64,000 nt of DNA from Nymphaea colorata (lineage: Eukaryota > Streptophyta > Magnoliopsida > Nymphaeales > Nymphaeaceae). The notes under the pieces were generated by a model. That model made no database searches. It was not told the origin of the DNA and was given only the letters and a program-made list of their open reading frames with translations. The position numbers and the translations under genes were made by a program. The stretch covers positions 7,314,505-7,378,504 of the forward strand of contig NC_045140.1 in the NCBI RefSeq assembly GCF_008831285.2, read 5' to 3'. The first letter of the stretch is position 1; each line of letters begins with the position of its first letter. This document shows positions 1 through 9,698 of the stretch, piece by piece.

Positions 1-1009
1 GATCTGCTGCAGAATAGTCATCACTCAAACCTGAGTCAGTCTTATCAGTAGAGCTTACCTCTTGAGACGATGCTGGTGGACGGTTAAGAGAGGGACCTAG
101 ACGACGAGTGTAAACCAACAGAGGCTCAAGAAAACGTTCATGTGACCTAGGTTGAGATGATGGAAATGACTCAAGTGACACTGGTGGAATAGGAAGAGGT
201 ATAGGTGCATGCATCTCAGATGAAGAGGGACTTGACGGAGGGAAATAAGGACGAGACTCAAAGAAGGTAACATCCGCACTGATAATGTCTTTCTTGGTCA
301 CGGGATCAAAGCATTTGTATCCCTTTTGATTAGCTGAATAGCCAATAAAGATACATTTGATAGCTTGGGCAGCCAGTTTGCTTTTGTTCGGGCCTAGAAT
401 ATGTGCGAAGCAAGTGCATCCAAAAACTTTGGGAGGTAAATGAAATAATGAACGCCCTGGATATAGAATTTGAATTGGAATACGGTCTTGAATGGAGGAA
501 GAGGGTAATCTATTAATGAGGTAACACGCAGTAAGGATAGCATCACCCCAAAAATAGGCAGGCATGTGAGAATGTAACATGAGGGTACGAGCTACGTTTA
601 GGAGTTGCCGATGTTTGCGTTCGGCTACACCATTCTGTTGGGACGTATGTGGACAAGTATATTGAGGTCGAATTCCATGGTCGGCATAAAACTGAAGTAG
701 AATGGAAGACTTGAATTCAAGAGCATTATCAGTGCGAATATTTTTGACAATGAATCCAAACTGAGTTTTTATTTCCTTGATAAATTTTTGAAGAATACAT
801 ATGACTTCAGATCTTTCCCTTAACAAGAAAACCCAACTGACTCTAGTAAAATCATCAACTAGAACAAGATAATATCGAAAACATGATCGAAAAGGAACCC
901 GACTAGGACCCCATACATCCACATGAATGAGATCAAAAGGACTCTGACTCGATGGACTCTGACTCGAAGGAAAGCTGCTCCGTGTATGCTTGCCCAACTG
1001 GCAGGCCAT
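1..1009 (-). CDS. copia 1 integrase core and linker (partial)
   Basis: After the frameshift near 1,005 the minus strand reads without a stop to base 1. The rve-type integrase catalytic core is recognisable from HVDVWGPS (first catalytic Asp) through RTDNALEF (second Asp) to HTSQQNGVAERKHR (catalytic Glu). It is followed by the conserved post-core stretch with YFWGDAI, PPKVFGC and FIGYSANQKGYKC, then a Ser/Pro-rich linker that normally precedes the reverse transcriptase. The integrase would insert cDNA into host DNA. It lacks its own start because it belongs to the gag-pol polyprotein, and it runs off the window before the reverse transcriptase. Confidence 0.9.
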   Translation of the reverse strand, partial: MACQLGKHTRSSFPSSQSPSSQSPFDLIHVDVWGPSRVPFRSCFRYYLVLVDDFTRVSWVFLLRERSEVICILQKFIKEIKTQFGFIVKNIRTDNALEFKSSILLQFYADHGIRPQYTCPHTSQQNGVAERKHRQLLNVARTLMLHSHMPAYFWGDAILTACYLINRLPSSSIQDRIPIQILYPGRSLFHLPPKVFGCTCFAHILGPNKSKLAAQAIKCIFIGYSANQKGYKCFDPVTKKDIISADVTFFESRPYFPPSSPSSSEMHAPIPLPIPPVSLESFPSSQPRSHERFLEPLLVYTRRLGPSLNRPPASSQEVSSTDKTDSGLSDDYSAAD

Positions 1010-2588
1010 CACATAAGAAGGACTCTGATGCAGGAATGTCTGGAAACATGCGACGAAGTTTTGGTACGGAAGGATGACCCAATCTGAGATGCCATTGGAA
1101 GGGAGAAGGCTTGGAAGGGACTGAAGATGCAGCAACATCAACTGGGATTGACAAAAAATAAAGGCCCTCACGCTCATGGCCGCCACCAATCATCTTCCCA
1201 GTTGGTAAGTCCTGAAAAGAACAAGAGTCAGATTCAAAAATGACTTTACATTGTAAGTCGATAGCTAGCTGCTTCACAGATATCAAATTAACAGGAAACT
1301 GAAGTGCATATAGCACATGTGTAATAGTGCCTAAATGTGGAAGATAAATATCACCGCTACCCAAAACAGGGGACAACTTGCCATCAGCCAGCTTAACATA
1401 CTGTGGTGTAGAAAATCTGACAAATGATGAAAAATTTTGTGGTTGATTACAACAATGTCTAGAAGCGCCCGAGTCTATCATCCATGTCATACCTGGATCA
1501 GCAGTAGGAGCACCAACAGAGAATGCTGAATCTACAACAACAGCATTGGTAGATGTAGAGGCAGATGTAGAGCCAGACCTCTGAGCAAGAACACGATCAT
1601 ATGCATCCTTACTTAGGTTAAGAGAATATGACATAGATATAGAAGGATCAGTAGAAGACTCAACCATAGATATTGTTGCCTTTGAATGAGTTGCCTGGGA
1701 TGAAGAAGGACCTCTGCTTGTGGTGATTCTACCTCCACCACGTCCAGAGGAAACATTAGACCTGAGGTGAGGATGTTTGTCCCAACAACGGTCCTCTAGA
1801 TGACCAATTTTGCCACAATAAGAGCACTGAAATCTGCCACGTCCAGCACCACGGCCTGTACCACGCCCCCTAGTGCCTCCAAAAGAACTAGGGCCCCGTC
1901 CTCCTGATATCACAAGTGCAGAGACTGGTATGTCATGCGTAGTCTGAGAAAGAGTGGCTGCAAAGCGACTCAACCTATTATGCGTATCTGCTAAATCTGG
2001 AAGTTCACTGCCTGTTAGAATTTGAGACTTTGCCACAGAGTATTCTGAAGATAGGCCAGATAAGAACTTTGCCACCATACCAGTCTCAACGTGTGATGCA
2101 TAACAATGCTGGCAAGGTGGGCGAAGAGCCTTTAACCGTTCATATGCAGCAGTCAAAGTAGCAAAATATTGAGATAGGTCCTGATCCCCTTGTCGAATGT
2201 TGCATAACTCCTCTTCTAGTTGTAGGATCTTGATTACATTAGTGGCATGCGAGTATGTCTTTCTCAAGAAAGACCACATATCCTTGGCCTTGGTATAATA
2301 TGCAATAGTTGGGGGTATATGAGACTCCACACTATTCATAATCCAAGACATAACAATATAATTATCTTCATCCCACGCAGCATATATTCATTTTTTCTCA
2401 ATAGGTTCATCCTCCTCAAGAATATATTTCTTCCTATGACCAGCCATCGACATTATGAATACCCTAGACCATATTTCATAATTTGAGCCATTAAGTTTCA
2501 TCGTGGTTCCATAAGAGAATGAATTCCCAGCCATCTTGTAATTTACTGTTTTCAGCCATAGTAAATAAAGAAGACCAGATTGACGCAA
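1010..2588 (-). pseudogene. copia 1 gag-protease with GAG-pre-integrase, broken
   Basis: The capsid-type region begins near 2,588 (KLNGSNYEIW motif) and is interrupted by an in-frame TGA at about 2,388-2,390. It resumes in the same frame as a long open stretch to about 1,010. Visible modules in order are the gag UBN2-type region, a zinc knuckle CSYCGKIGHLEDRC (CX2CX4HX4C), the copia protease motif WMIDSGAS with catalytic Asp, and the pre-integrase motif WHLRLGH. One base too many near 1,004-1,010 shifts the frame inside the CQLGKH integrase zinc segment. Such elements normally make a single gag-pol polyprotein, so this copy cannot do so without suppressing two lesions. The gag amino terminus is uncertain because two reading frames overlap near 2,530-2,590. 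Confidence 0.9.
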
Positions 2589-3278
2589 ACGTTTAAAGAA
2601 GGAGGGCTAGGAAATTACTGTCACTTCAGATCTGATTTAGCCGATGACAAAAACAAGAATGAACTCCCAACGACTGAAGACTGTTGCTCCCAACGACTGA
2701 AGACTGCTGCCACTTATAACAGCAGCTAGTTCTCATAAAACTTCCTGTCCACGTGTCAAAGAAATCCACGAAATCAAACAAAGACTTGTACTAAGGATCA
2801 GCAACAGTCCTCACGCAGCCTTTCTTTACTGAATTTGTATCCACGATCTATAGAAAAAATCTGATCATATTCAAAAACCTGAATTTATAAGCAGCACATA
2901 GACTCCACAAAGCATCCACAACACCTCACGCAGCTTGACTTTACCGAAACTGTATTTACGATCATCACAAACCACAGCGTCACACGTCACGCTGCATCCA
3001 CAATAGTCTCTTCATACGACCAATATGAGGATCTGATCACGCCTTCCACATAGGCGTGATCAGGTCCTCCTTCTCACGGCACGCCCAACCCCTATTCCCT
3101 CACTGTCTCCTTATTGGGTGATAAGAGGGAATAAGGAGTAGCGGTGACAAGGGAGAGAACGAGAGAAAAAAAAAAGGAACGAACTCACTTGGCTGTTCGT
3201 CGGAGAAGATGGTGATCGCCGGAGAAGGTCACCGGAAAATGCACTCTGCCGTCGACGCCCACACCCGCTCTGATACCA

Positions 3279-3460
3279 TGTTACGAGAGAGAGAGAGAGG
3301 CAGCAAAAAGTTGTCTTGCATTACTTGACCCTAATCTCTATTAAGAGATTAGGGTTAGGGAAAATTACAAGAGAAGTCCACTAAAAGTAACAAAACATTT
3401 AAAGAGACCTTCCCTAACTTCCTAATATTTCAGAAAACCCCTTTTTTTGTATCTTTAACA
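3279..3460 (-). repeat. 5' LTR of copia 1, with adjacent primer-binding site
   Basis: The LTR starts TGTTAAAGATAC on the minus strand at 3,460 and ends at 3,279. It abuts TGGTATCAGAGC (3,267-3,278), the standard plant copia primer site. A GA microsatellite (about 3,284-3,299) lies at the inner LTR end. Confidence 0.9.
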
Positions 3461-4422
3461 ATAGGAACATAAACACGTCCTAAAAACGAAGAAGTGAACC
3501 TATATTTACTAAGTTGAACCCTTACCAACTATAAGATATAAAATTTCACTCAAAAAAAAAATGAAAACAACAAAGCAAACCTTTCCACCAATGTCATGTG
3601 AGGTTAATGACTAAAGACCCAAAATTCTAAAAAAAATGAAGAACACTAAACAAATCCAACCTAATTGGCCCAACTGGTGGCCATTTTACATATGCCAAAG
3701 AAGTTTTAGATACAAAAAAAAAACAAAAATTTTTGAAGGTCGTTTTTATATTTAAAAACGATTTTTAATTTGGTGTAAATTCTATCAGAAACACAAGACA
3801 ACAGCTACAATTCCTAGTCTACTTCAAAAACGATCGTACAAATAAAAGTTCAATGTTCTCCAAAACCTTAGGCCATCTCCCCTTCGCACAAGGGGCGCCC
3901 GGCTTGGTAATTTGGAGCACAAAGCACATCCAGGGCTAATTGCAGACGAATGAACAGAAAAGAACCAAACCTGAGATTTTTTTTTTTTTTAAAAAGAAGA
4001 ATTAGTGATAGTCCAAGATTAGTTCGCCTTTCTAAAGGGCTCCCCAGGTCCACTGATTCATTGATCTTCCTGTATGCTAACAAAGAGGCATTCCCATGTT
4101 CAAGTCATTTCAGTCTTTGACGTGAAGGGATTGCAAAGTGGCATATTGGGGAGAAGCAACGGGTGAAAGAACTTCAGAACTGCTACACCATACAAACAAC
4201 CCAACCATTCCTATGCAAAAATGAAACAGGATTGACTGTGTTCACTAGATATTAAGTTCAAATCCCAAACTTTCATAGAAGTGTACCAACAATTGTACTT
4301 GGAGCATGCAATTCAACTAAAAAAAAAAACAGATTACGTGCCCCGAGGCATGTAAATAAAAAAAAGGAAATTGCAATGGTGAGTAATTATGACTATGGCA
4401 CGATATTTGAACTTACAAAAAG
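3461..4422. repeat. Host repeat unit A, copy 1 (truncated)
   Basis: Matches 22,292-23,439 and 29,208-30,336 almost base for base, apart from homopolymer lengths and small indels. It starts directly at the copia 1 insertion point. It stops at 4,422, where the sequence jumps into unit B, so its last ~180 bases are missing here. No gene was recognised in it. In the longest copy it lies between CDKC exon 1 and the C-terminal exons, so it is probably intron 1 sequence. Confidence 0.85.
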
Positions 4423-5126
4423 AAGTGCTGCATCTGTGGTATGGGGAGTTTACTGAAAACCATTTTGATACCTGACTTCACTGAAAACCATTCAGGTTTA
4501 CAGTCAGTTCTCTCTCTCTCCCTTCCTGCCCTTCCTTTTTCAATTTTAACCAAAAAAATGTTTAAAAGAAAAAACGGATATCCAGATATGTCCCTTAACC
4601 GCAGTGCTGCATCTGTGGTATGGGGAGTACAAGGACCATATCCCCATTCACATGTGACTTAGCAGGGAACTGATTAGTTGGCTAGTCGGATTAACTGTTC
4701 ACTAGCTGGACATCATATTAACAATCGTTCTAAACCTTAGCTCCTTGAGTCCAGCCTGTTCTAGAAACAAGAATTGACAACACTGAATGCTGAACAATTG
4801 CTGGCAACATTCTTCCAATAACATTCCACCAGACAAGGACAAGTTCAAAAATAGACCATAATTTTCTCAAGAAACACTGATTCCCTTTGTCATTTTTAAG
4901 TCACAGAAAAGTTTGAATGTACATTTCCATATTTGAGAAGAAAACAAAACTGTAAATACATTGAAATGCCACGTATCACTTTCATGTCATATACATCACA
5001 GTTATTTCATTTTGGTAGATGAAGAGGACGCTAGTTGGGTAATTCATAATTTTCCAGAAAGCTATCAAAAGCATTAGCAGCAATACTTTTAGAATCAAGT
5101 GAAGCAGTCATCAAATGCTTTAGTGC
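4423..5126. repeat. Host repeat unit B, copy 1
   Basis: Bases from about 4,480 match 10,128-10,775 and 24,836-25,483. Bases 4,423-4,480 are a scrambled junction containing a second short copy of the motif GTGCTGCATCTGTGGTATGG that also occurs at 4,603. No coding capacity was recognised. In copies 2 and 3 the same unit follows the CDKC RISAKDAL exon, so it is CDKC intron sequence. Confidence 0.82.
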
Positions 5127-5305
5127 CACGATATTTGAACTTACAAAAAGTAAACCAGGAATATCATGAAATTGGACTGCATAGCTACTACGAAGATTCT
5201 AGTCACAAGACAAAACCCACATAACCCATCCATATACTGACAAGTTCATCATCGCCAGTCAAGCTATGATAAACATCGAAGAGAAAATCACACATTCTTG
5301 TTTCC
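5127..5305. repeat. 180-bp breakpoint cassette, copy 1
   Basis: Runs from CACGATATTTGAAC to ATTCTTGTTTCC. Further copies are at 8,995-9,173, 23,261-23,439 and 30,158-30,336. All four share the same right end but continue into different sequence. Here it joins the truncated CDKC last exon through a two-base overlap (CC), and joins unit B on the left through a shared CAC. Confidence 0.85.
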
Positions 5306-5830
5306 AGGCATACTGGTTCCAGCATAACCAGGACCTCGGCCTTGAGGTGGATAAGGTCCAGTAGCATATCCACCAGCTTGGCCACCACGATTTGGATTGT
5401 ATCCACCACTTGGGTTTCCGCCTTGAGGATACCTGTTCTGTCCTCCTGGAGGTCCCCGAGGCTTATTGTAGTGGTGACTTGGCCCACCAACAACTTGAGG
5501 TGGGGCATTGGTTAGGGTCAGGCCTGATTTGCATATGCGGTTGCCCTGGCTGCTGAATTGGCGGCAAACGTTGATGTTGTTGAGGATGCTGTAATTTTTG
5601 CCTCTTGGCTGTTTCTTCGCGCTGCCTTTGCTGTTGTCTTTTCTTCTTGCTCTGGAACTCATGAGATGACTCGTATTTGGGTAAACTAAGAGGAAGGCCA
5701 GAACAGGCTAACAAAAGGCCGTCAATTGTGACACTTGGCATGAACAAAAGATTTTGTACCTTTTCGGGCCACATGGCAACGGATCACACTAGAAACACTC
5801 AGCATCAAGTGCATCTTTTGCAGATATCCT
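5304..5830 (-). pseudogene. CDKC: CDKC-type cyclin-dependent kinase, C-terminal exons, copy 1
   Basis: Two exons of a plant CDKC (a P-TEFb-like kinase of the RNA polymerase II C-terminal domain) are visible. The 71-base exon 5,760-5,830, flanked by AG and GT, encodes RISAKDALDAE but has TAG where the family has the conserved Trp. The next exon starts at 5,685 (AG before TTTACCCAAATACG) and encodes PKYESSHEFQSKKKRQQQRQ and AKRQKLQHPQQHQ. It then shifts frame near the PDPNQ motif and continues as NAPPQVVGGPSHHYNKPRG and a Gly/Tyr-rich tail. The tail ends abruptly after TSMPG at 5,304, where the cassette begins. It has no kinase domain, no terminal stop and no start, so it is a pseudogene fragment, practically identical to copy 2. 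Confidence 0.85.
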
Positions 5831-6482
5831 CTGAAAAGAAGAAAATGAAACCATCAGTGGACAAACAAACACAAACAGCAGAGGATGCAAGAAGGAAAAG
5901 GGTTGACATATCAACAGCAGACTTCAAGAAGAAAAGATAAAAACTGGAGAAATGCAAGAACATCAAGGAAGAATACAATCTCAACCAGATAAATATCATA
6001 GCTAGGAAGGAGTGGTACCAACATATCTAACTCTAGTCTCTAGTTTTGACTTCAAAGCAGCTAAAGAACCTCTTGCAAATAGAAATAACAAGACACATAA
6101 TGCAGATCGAAACAGAAAATGCACCCAATATTTCAACATGTAGAATAATAGAATTCTACCTGACAAAATTCGAAGAGAAATTTTAGAAATAAAGCGGACC
6201 ACTGTTCAAGCAAAAAGATTTTCAGTGTGTATACAATCTCAACCAGATAAATATCATAGCTAGGAAGGAGTGGTACCAACATATCTAACTCTAGTCTCTA
6301 GTTTTGACTTCAAAGCAGCTGAAGAACCTCTTGCAAATAGAAATAACAAGACACATAATAAGAAACACTGATTCCCTTTGTCATTTTTAAGTCACAGAGA
6401 AGTTTGAATGTACATTTCCATATTTGAGAAGAAAACAAAACTGTAAATACATTGAAATGCCACGTATCACTTTCATGTCATA
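5831..6482. repeat. CDKC intron sequence and a rearranged fragment pair
   Basis: 5,831-6,230 is intron-like sequence shared with 9,699-10,098 and 24,408-24,800. 6,231-6,359 repeats about 5,966-6,097, and 6,360-6,482 repeats unit B (compare 4,876-4,996). So two non-adjacent pieces of the unit are joined here. 6,478-6,482 (TCATA) is the target duplication of copia 2. No gene was recognised. Confidence 0.8.
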
Positions 6483-8061
6483 TGATAAATTTCAAGAGAA
6501 CATGGTGTTTGCCTAACTGACAAGACTCACATTGAAAAGAAGACTTATGAGACAGCTGAGGGAGAACATGCAGCAGTTTCTGAAACGGGAGATGTCCAAA
6601 ACGTAAATGCCAAGTATAAGCCGAGGATGAGGACGACCCCGACGAGGTAGATCCAGCAAAGGGAAAGGAATGCACTAGCCTGTAGAGACCTCCCTGTTCA
6701 CGGCCACTGCCAATCACCCTGCCCGTCAGTATATCCTGAAACACAAGAGAGGAAGAGTCAAATATAGCACGACAATTTAATTCTTTGGTAATCTGACTGA
6801 TAGAAAGTAGGCTATGGGGGAATTCTGGTGCATGAAGAACGTGCTGCAGCGGCAATGATGAAGTAAGTTGGACCTCTCCATGTCCAACAACTGGTGAATA
6901 TTTTCCATCTGCTAAAATAACCGAACGACCCGGTGGAGTAGGGACGTAAGAGGTGAATTGCGCCTTATCCCCACATAGATATGTCGATGCACCAGAATCA
7001 ATAAGCCAATCTGTAGTGTCAGTAGCAGAGCAGACTGTACAGGCAGAATACATACCAGATGAAGAAGCACTCGCAGCGGTAGGAACAGTAGAAGTGGTCG
7101 GACCAGGGGCTTGATGAGCTCTGTCGCCAATCAAGTTCCTCAACTGAGAGAGAATGTCATCTACATGCAGCTCACTGGAGGAGGCAGTGTGCTGAGGCTT
7201 AGGCTGCTCGGGAGAATCAGTAGATACAGTCTGATTTGCAAAAGCTGGACGGCCATGTTTCTGCCAACACTTATCCACAATATGACCAATGCGGTGACAA
7301 AACTGACATACAGGGTGCGAAGGGGTATTGCCACGGCCACGGCCCCCTCGTCCTCTGGCAAAAAAGGGTCCACCTCTGCCACGAGTAGCAAGCATAGCAG
7401 AAGTGGTATCAGGAACAGTCGATGCAGAGATCGGAATTCTGCTTAGCCTACTGTAAGCCTCATCAATAGGAGGAATCGAGGGACTAGTAAGCATTTGGTT
7501 CTTTGCTGATTCATAAACAGAGTCTAAACCAGAAAGAAATACCCCTACCATAAGCATATCTCTGTATGCCTTTTGTTGTTCACACTTGCATGCGGGAAAG
7601 TAGCTATTCAGTCTCTCAAACATGGACTTGAGACTAGAATAATAAGTGTGAAGAGGTCGGCCATCTTGTCGCATCTGATGAATATCATGATGAAGCTGCA
7701 TAATGCGCGTTTCATTTCTTGCCTGTGAATACGTGGCAGCAAGGGAATCCCACATATCCTTTGCACTTTCCTTGTGCAAGACTTCATTTGCAATTCCTTG
7801 AGAGAGAGTACCAACAATCCATACCATAACCAACGAATTATCTTTGAACCAAGTAGTATATTTTCCAACCTTCTGTACGGGCTCGGGCTCCAATATGAGA
7901 TATTCCTTGTCATGAGCGATCAAGGTTCTTTTTACTTGCATGGCCCACATCTCGTAGTTACCCCCATCCATTTTGGTGATAATGCTGGAAAATGGGGAAC
8001 TCTTCATCTCTCCCGACGATACAAAGGAAGAGGTATTAGCTCCACTACTAATTTCAGACAT
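6478..8061 (-). CDS. copia 2 gag-protease polyprotein, open, ends in the target site
   Basis: A 527-residue frame without lesions. Order: gag UBN2-type region (KMDGGNYEMWAMQVK near residue 30, KDMWDSLAATYSQ near 105), Arg/Gly-rich stretch (ATRGRGGPFFARGRGG), zinc knuckle CQFCHRIGHIVDKC, protease motif DWLIDSGAS, pre-integrase motif YTWHLRFGH and zinc segment CESCQLGKHH. The last residues are read through the 19-bp LTR remnant and the stop TGA comes from host bases beside the target duplication. Full copia polyproteins exceed 1,300 residues, so this is the first third only. The frame is intact while the rest is deleted, so it is either a young deletion or a retained gag-pro product. The start ATG at 8,061 is the first in frame downstream of the leader. 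Confidence 0.9.
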   Translation of the reverse strand: MSEISSGANTSSFVSSGEMKSSPFSSIITKMDGGNYEMWAMQVKRTLIAHDKEYLILEPEPVQKVGKYTTWFKDNSLVMVWIVGTLSQGIANEVLHKESAKDMWDSLAATYSQARNETRIMQLHHDIHQMRQDGRPLHTYYSSLKSMFERLNSYFPACKCEQQKAYRDMLMVGVFLSGLDSVYESAKNQMLTSPSIPPIDEAYSRLSRIPISASTVPDTTSAMLATRGRGGPFFARGRGGRGRGNTPSHPVCQFCHRIGHIVDKCWQKHGRPAFANQTVSTDSPEQPKPQHTASSSELHVDDILSQLRNLIGDRAHQAPGPTTSTVPTAASASSSGMYSACTVCSATDTTDWLIDSGASTYLCGDKAQFTSYVPTPPGRSVILADGKYSPVVGHGEVQLTSSLPLQHVLHAPEFPHSLLSISQITKELNCRAIFDSSSLVFQDILTGRVIGSGREQGGLYRLVHSFPFAGSTSSGSSSSSAYTWHLRFGHLPFQKLLHVLPQLSHKSSFQCESCQLGKHHVLLKFII

Positions 8062-8187
8062 CTTTTAACTCAAAAAAAAAGGAGGAAACCGAGCCACAGA
8101 ATAAGAAGCGCAGAAATATACAATCACATGTATATAACTACGAAAAGATCATAAAGATGATAGCAACCAATATTCAATCAGACGAGA

Positions 8188-8295
8188 CATGTTGACCTGG
8201 ACGAGAAGGCGGCTGTGTAAAAGAGAGCAGACTGAACGAGGACGAAAGACATGTTGACCTGGACGAGAAGGCGGATGTGTAAAAGAGAGCAGACT
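8188..8295. repeat. Two-copy direct repeat in copia 2 leader
   Basis: The segment starting CATGTTGACCTGGACGAGAA occurs at 8,188 and again at 8,249, about 47 bases each, spaced 61 bases apart. It is followed by a very GC-rich stretch (about 8,300-8,670) open on several frames of both strands, which is base composition rather than coding. Confidence 0.85.
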
Positions 8296-8688
8296 AAAAG
8301 AGAGGACGCTGGCAGAACAGGCGAAGCATCAACGGGCGCAGGCGTTCAGTCTGCTGGGCGGAGCAGCGACAGACAGTGGAGCAACGGCAGAGTGCACAGG
8401 CGGACGGGCGCAGGAGGGTGCAGGCAGAGTGCGCAGGTTGAGGCAACGCTTGCGGGACAGCGGCGAGCGCAGGCTGAGGCGACGGTGCGGGACGGCTGGC
8501 GGGCTGAGGGATAGCGGACAAACGATCGGACTGCGGCGATGGGCAGGACGGCGGCAGGCGGCAATGGGCAGGGCGGCGATGGGCAGGGCTGGGTCGGGCG
8601 GCGGCAGCTGACGCCGATCATGCGGCGGCTGGCGCCGCTCAGTCGGCGACAACTCGCTGAAGAGGAGACGGCTCTCGCTCTGATACCA

Positions 8689-8854
8689 TGATAAATTTCA
8701 AGAGAACTAATCTTTGATTAACCTCGAAAGAAACCCTAACTCCTCTTTATATAGACTAGAGGAGAGGGAAAAAGTTACAAGAAAGTCATTAAAAGAAACA
8801 TTATTACACAAGTGCCCTCTCAAGCCTAATACTGAATATAAACACGTCTTAACA
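8689..8854 (-). repeat. 5' LTR of copia 2
   Basis: 166 bp, TGTTAAGACGTG at its outer end and ATTTATCA at its inner end. It contains TATATAAAG (8,744-8,752, minus strand), the probable core promoter. The primer site follows directly at 8,677-8,688. Confidence 0.92.
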
Positions 8855-9173
8855 TCATATACATCACAGTTATTTCAGTTTGGTAGATGAAGAGGACGCT
8901 AGTTGGGTAATTCATAATTTTCCAGAAAGCTATCAAAAGCATTAGCAGCAATACTTTTAGAATCAAGTGAAGCAGTCATCAAATGCTTTAGTGCCACGAT
9001 ATTTGAACTTACAAAAAGTAAACCAGGAATATCATGAAATTGGACTGCATAGCTACTACGAAGATTCTAGTCACAAGACAAAACCCACATAACCCATCCA
9101 TATACTGACAAGTTCATCATCGCCAGTCAAGCTATGATAAACATCGAAGAGAAAATCACACATTCTTGTTTCC
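8855..9173. repeat. Unit B tail plus breakpoint cassette, copy 2
   Basis: Continues the host sequence interrupted by copia 2 and matches 4,987-5,305. The cassette part is 8,995-9,173 and again fuses unit B to the truncated CDKC exon with the same joints as copy 1. The two copies are therefore one event, later duplicated as a unit of about 1.49 kb once copia 2 is subtracted. Confidence 0.85.
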
Positions 9174-9698
9174 AGGCATACTGGTTCCAGCATAACCAGG
9201 ACCTCGGCCTTGAGGTGGATAAGGTCCAGTAGCATATCCACCAGCTTGGCCACCACGATTTGGATTGTATCCACCACTTGGGTTTCCGCCTTGAGGATAC
9301 CTGTTCTGTCCTCCTGGAGGTCCCCGAGGCTTATTGTAGTGGTGACTTGGCCCACCAACAACTTGAGGTGGGGCATTGGTTAGGGTCAGGCCTGATTTGC
9401 ATATGCGGTTGCCCTGGCTGCTGAATTGGCGGCAAACGTTGATGTTGTTGAGGATGCTGTAATTTTTGCCTCTTGGCTGTTTCTTCGCGCTGCCTTTGCT
9501 GTTGTCTTTTCTTCTTGCTCTGGAACTCATGAGATGACTCGTATTTGGGTAAACTAAGAGGAAGGCCAGAACAGGCTAACAAAAGGCCGTCAATTGTGAC
9601 ACTTGGCATGAACAAAAGATTTTGTACCTTTTCGGGCCACATGGCAACGGATCACACTAGAAACACTCAGCATCAAGTGCATCTTTTGCAGATATCCT
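9172..9698 (-). pseudogene. CDKC: CDKC C-terminal exons, copy 2
   Basis: Same structure as the 5.3-5.8 kb copy: exon 9,628-9,698 (RISAKDALDAE, then TAG at the conserved Trp) and last exon 9,172-9,553 (KYESSHEFQSKKKRQQQR, Gln/His-rich, frameshift after PDPNQ, Gly/Tyr-rich tail cut after TSMPG). Their translations are identical across all six frames with copy 1, so the duplication is recent. Unlike copy 1, the upstream CDKC exon is still present at 11,713-11,770. The nonsense codon and the PDPNQ frameshift occur in all three copies, so the gene was already dead before duplication. Confidence 0.85.

Larger units (their letters stand above)
1..3460 (-). mobile_element. Ty1/copia retrotransposon 1 (cut by left window edge)
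   Basis: A copia element read right to left: a 182-bp 5' LTR at 3,279-3,460, a primer-binding site complementary to initiator-Met tRNA at 3,267-3,278, an untranslated leader down to about 2,590, then gag, protease, GAG-pre-integrase and integrase, leaving the window at base 1. Reverse transcriptase and the 3' LTR lie outside. The LTR begins TGTTAA and ends CA. It is inserted exactly before ATAGGAACAT, a sequence that continues a host repeat seen uninterrupted at 22,292 and 29,208, so ATAGG is the expected target duplication. The coding frame carries one nonsense codon and one frameshift. Confidence 0.93.
6483..8854 (-). mobile_element. Copia 2: gag-protease mini-element with vestigial 3' LTR
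   Basis: The element begins TG and ends CA and is flanked by a perfect 5-bp duplication TCATA (6,478-6,482 and 8,855-8,859). The empty site survives at 4,991-5,000. It keeps a whole 5' LTR (8,689-8,854, 166 bp, TATA motif TATATAAAG at 8,744-8,752) and an exact initiator-Met tRNA primer site (8,677-8,688). A leader of about 615 bases and one uninterrupted gag-protease frame follow. Integrase core, reverse transcriptase, RNase H and all but 19 bases of the 3' LTR (6,483-6,501) are gone. It needs another element for mobility. Confidence 0.93.

Noticed and set aside
3868-4083. Open frame in unit A with a stretch LALDVLCAPNYQAG, also at 22.7 and 29.6 kb
   Set aside because: No family recognised, no consistent splice sites or start, and copies are recent duplicates so conservation is uninformative.
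8251-8652. Overlapping open frames on both strands upstream of copia 2 gag
   Set aside because: They are mutual shadows in a GC-rich repetitive retrotransposon leader, with no domain or conserved motif.
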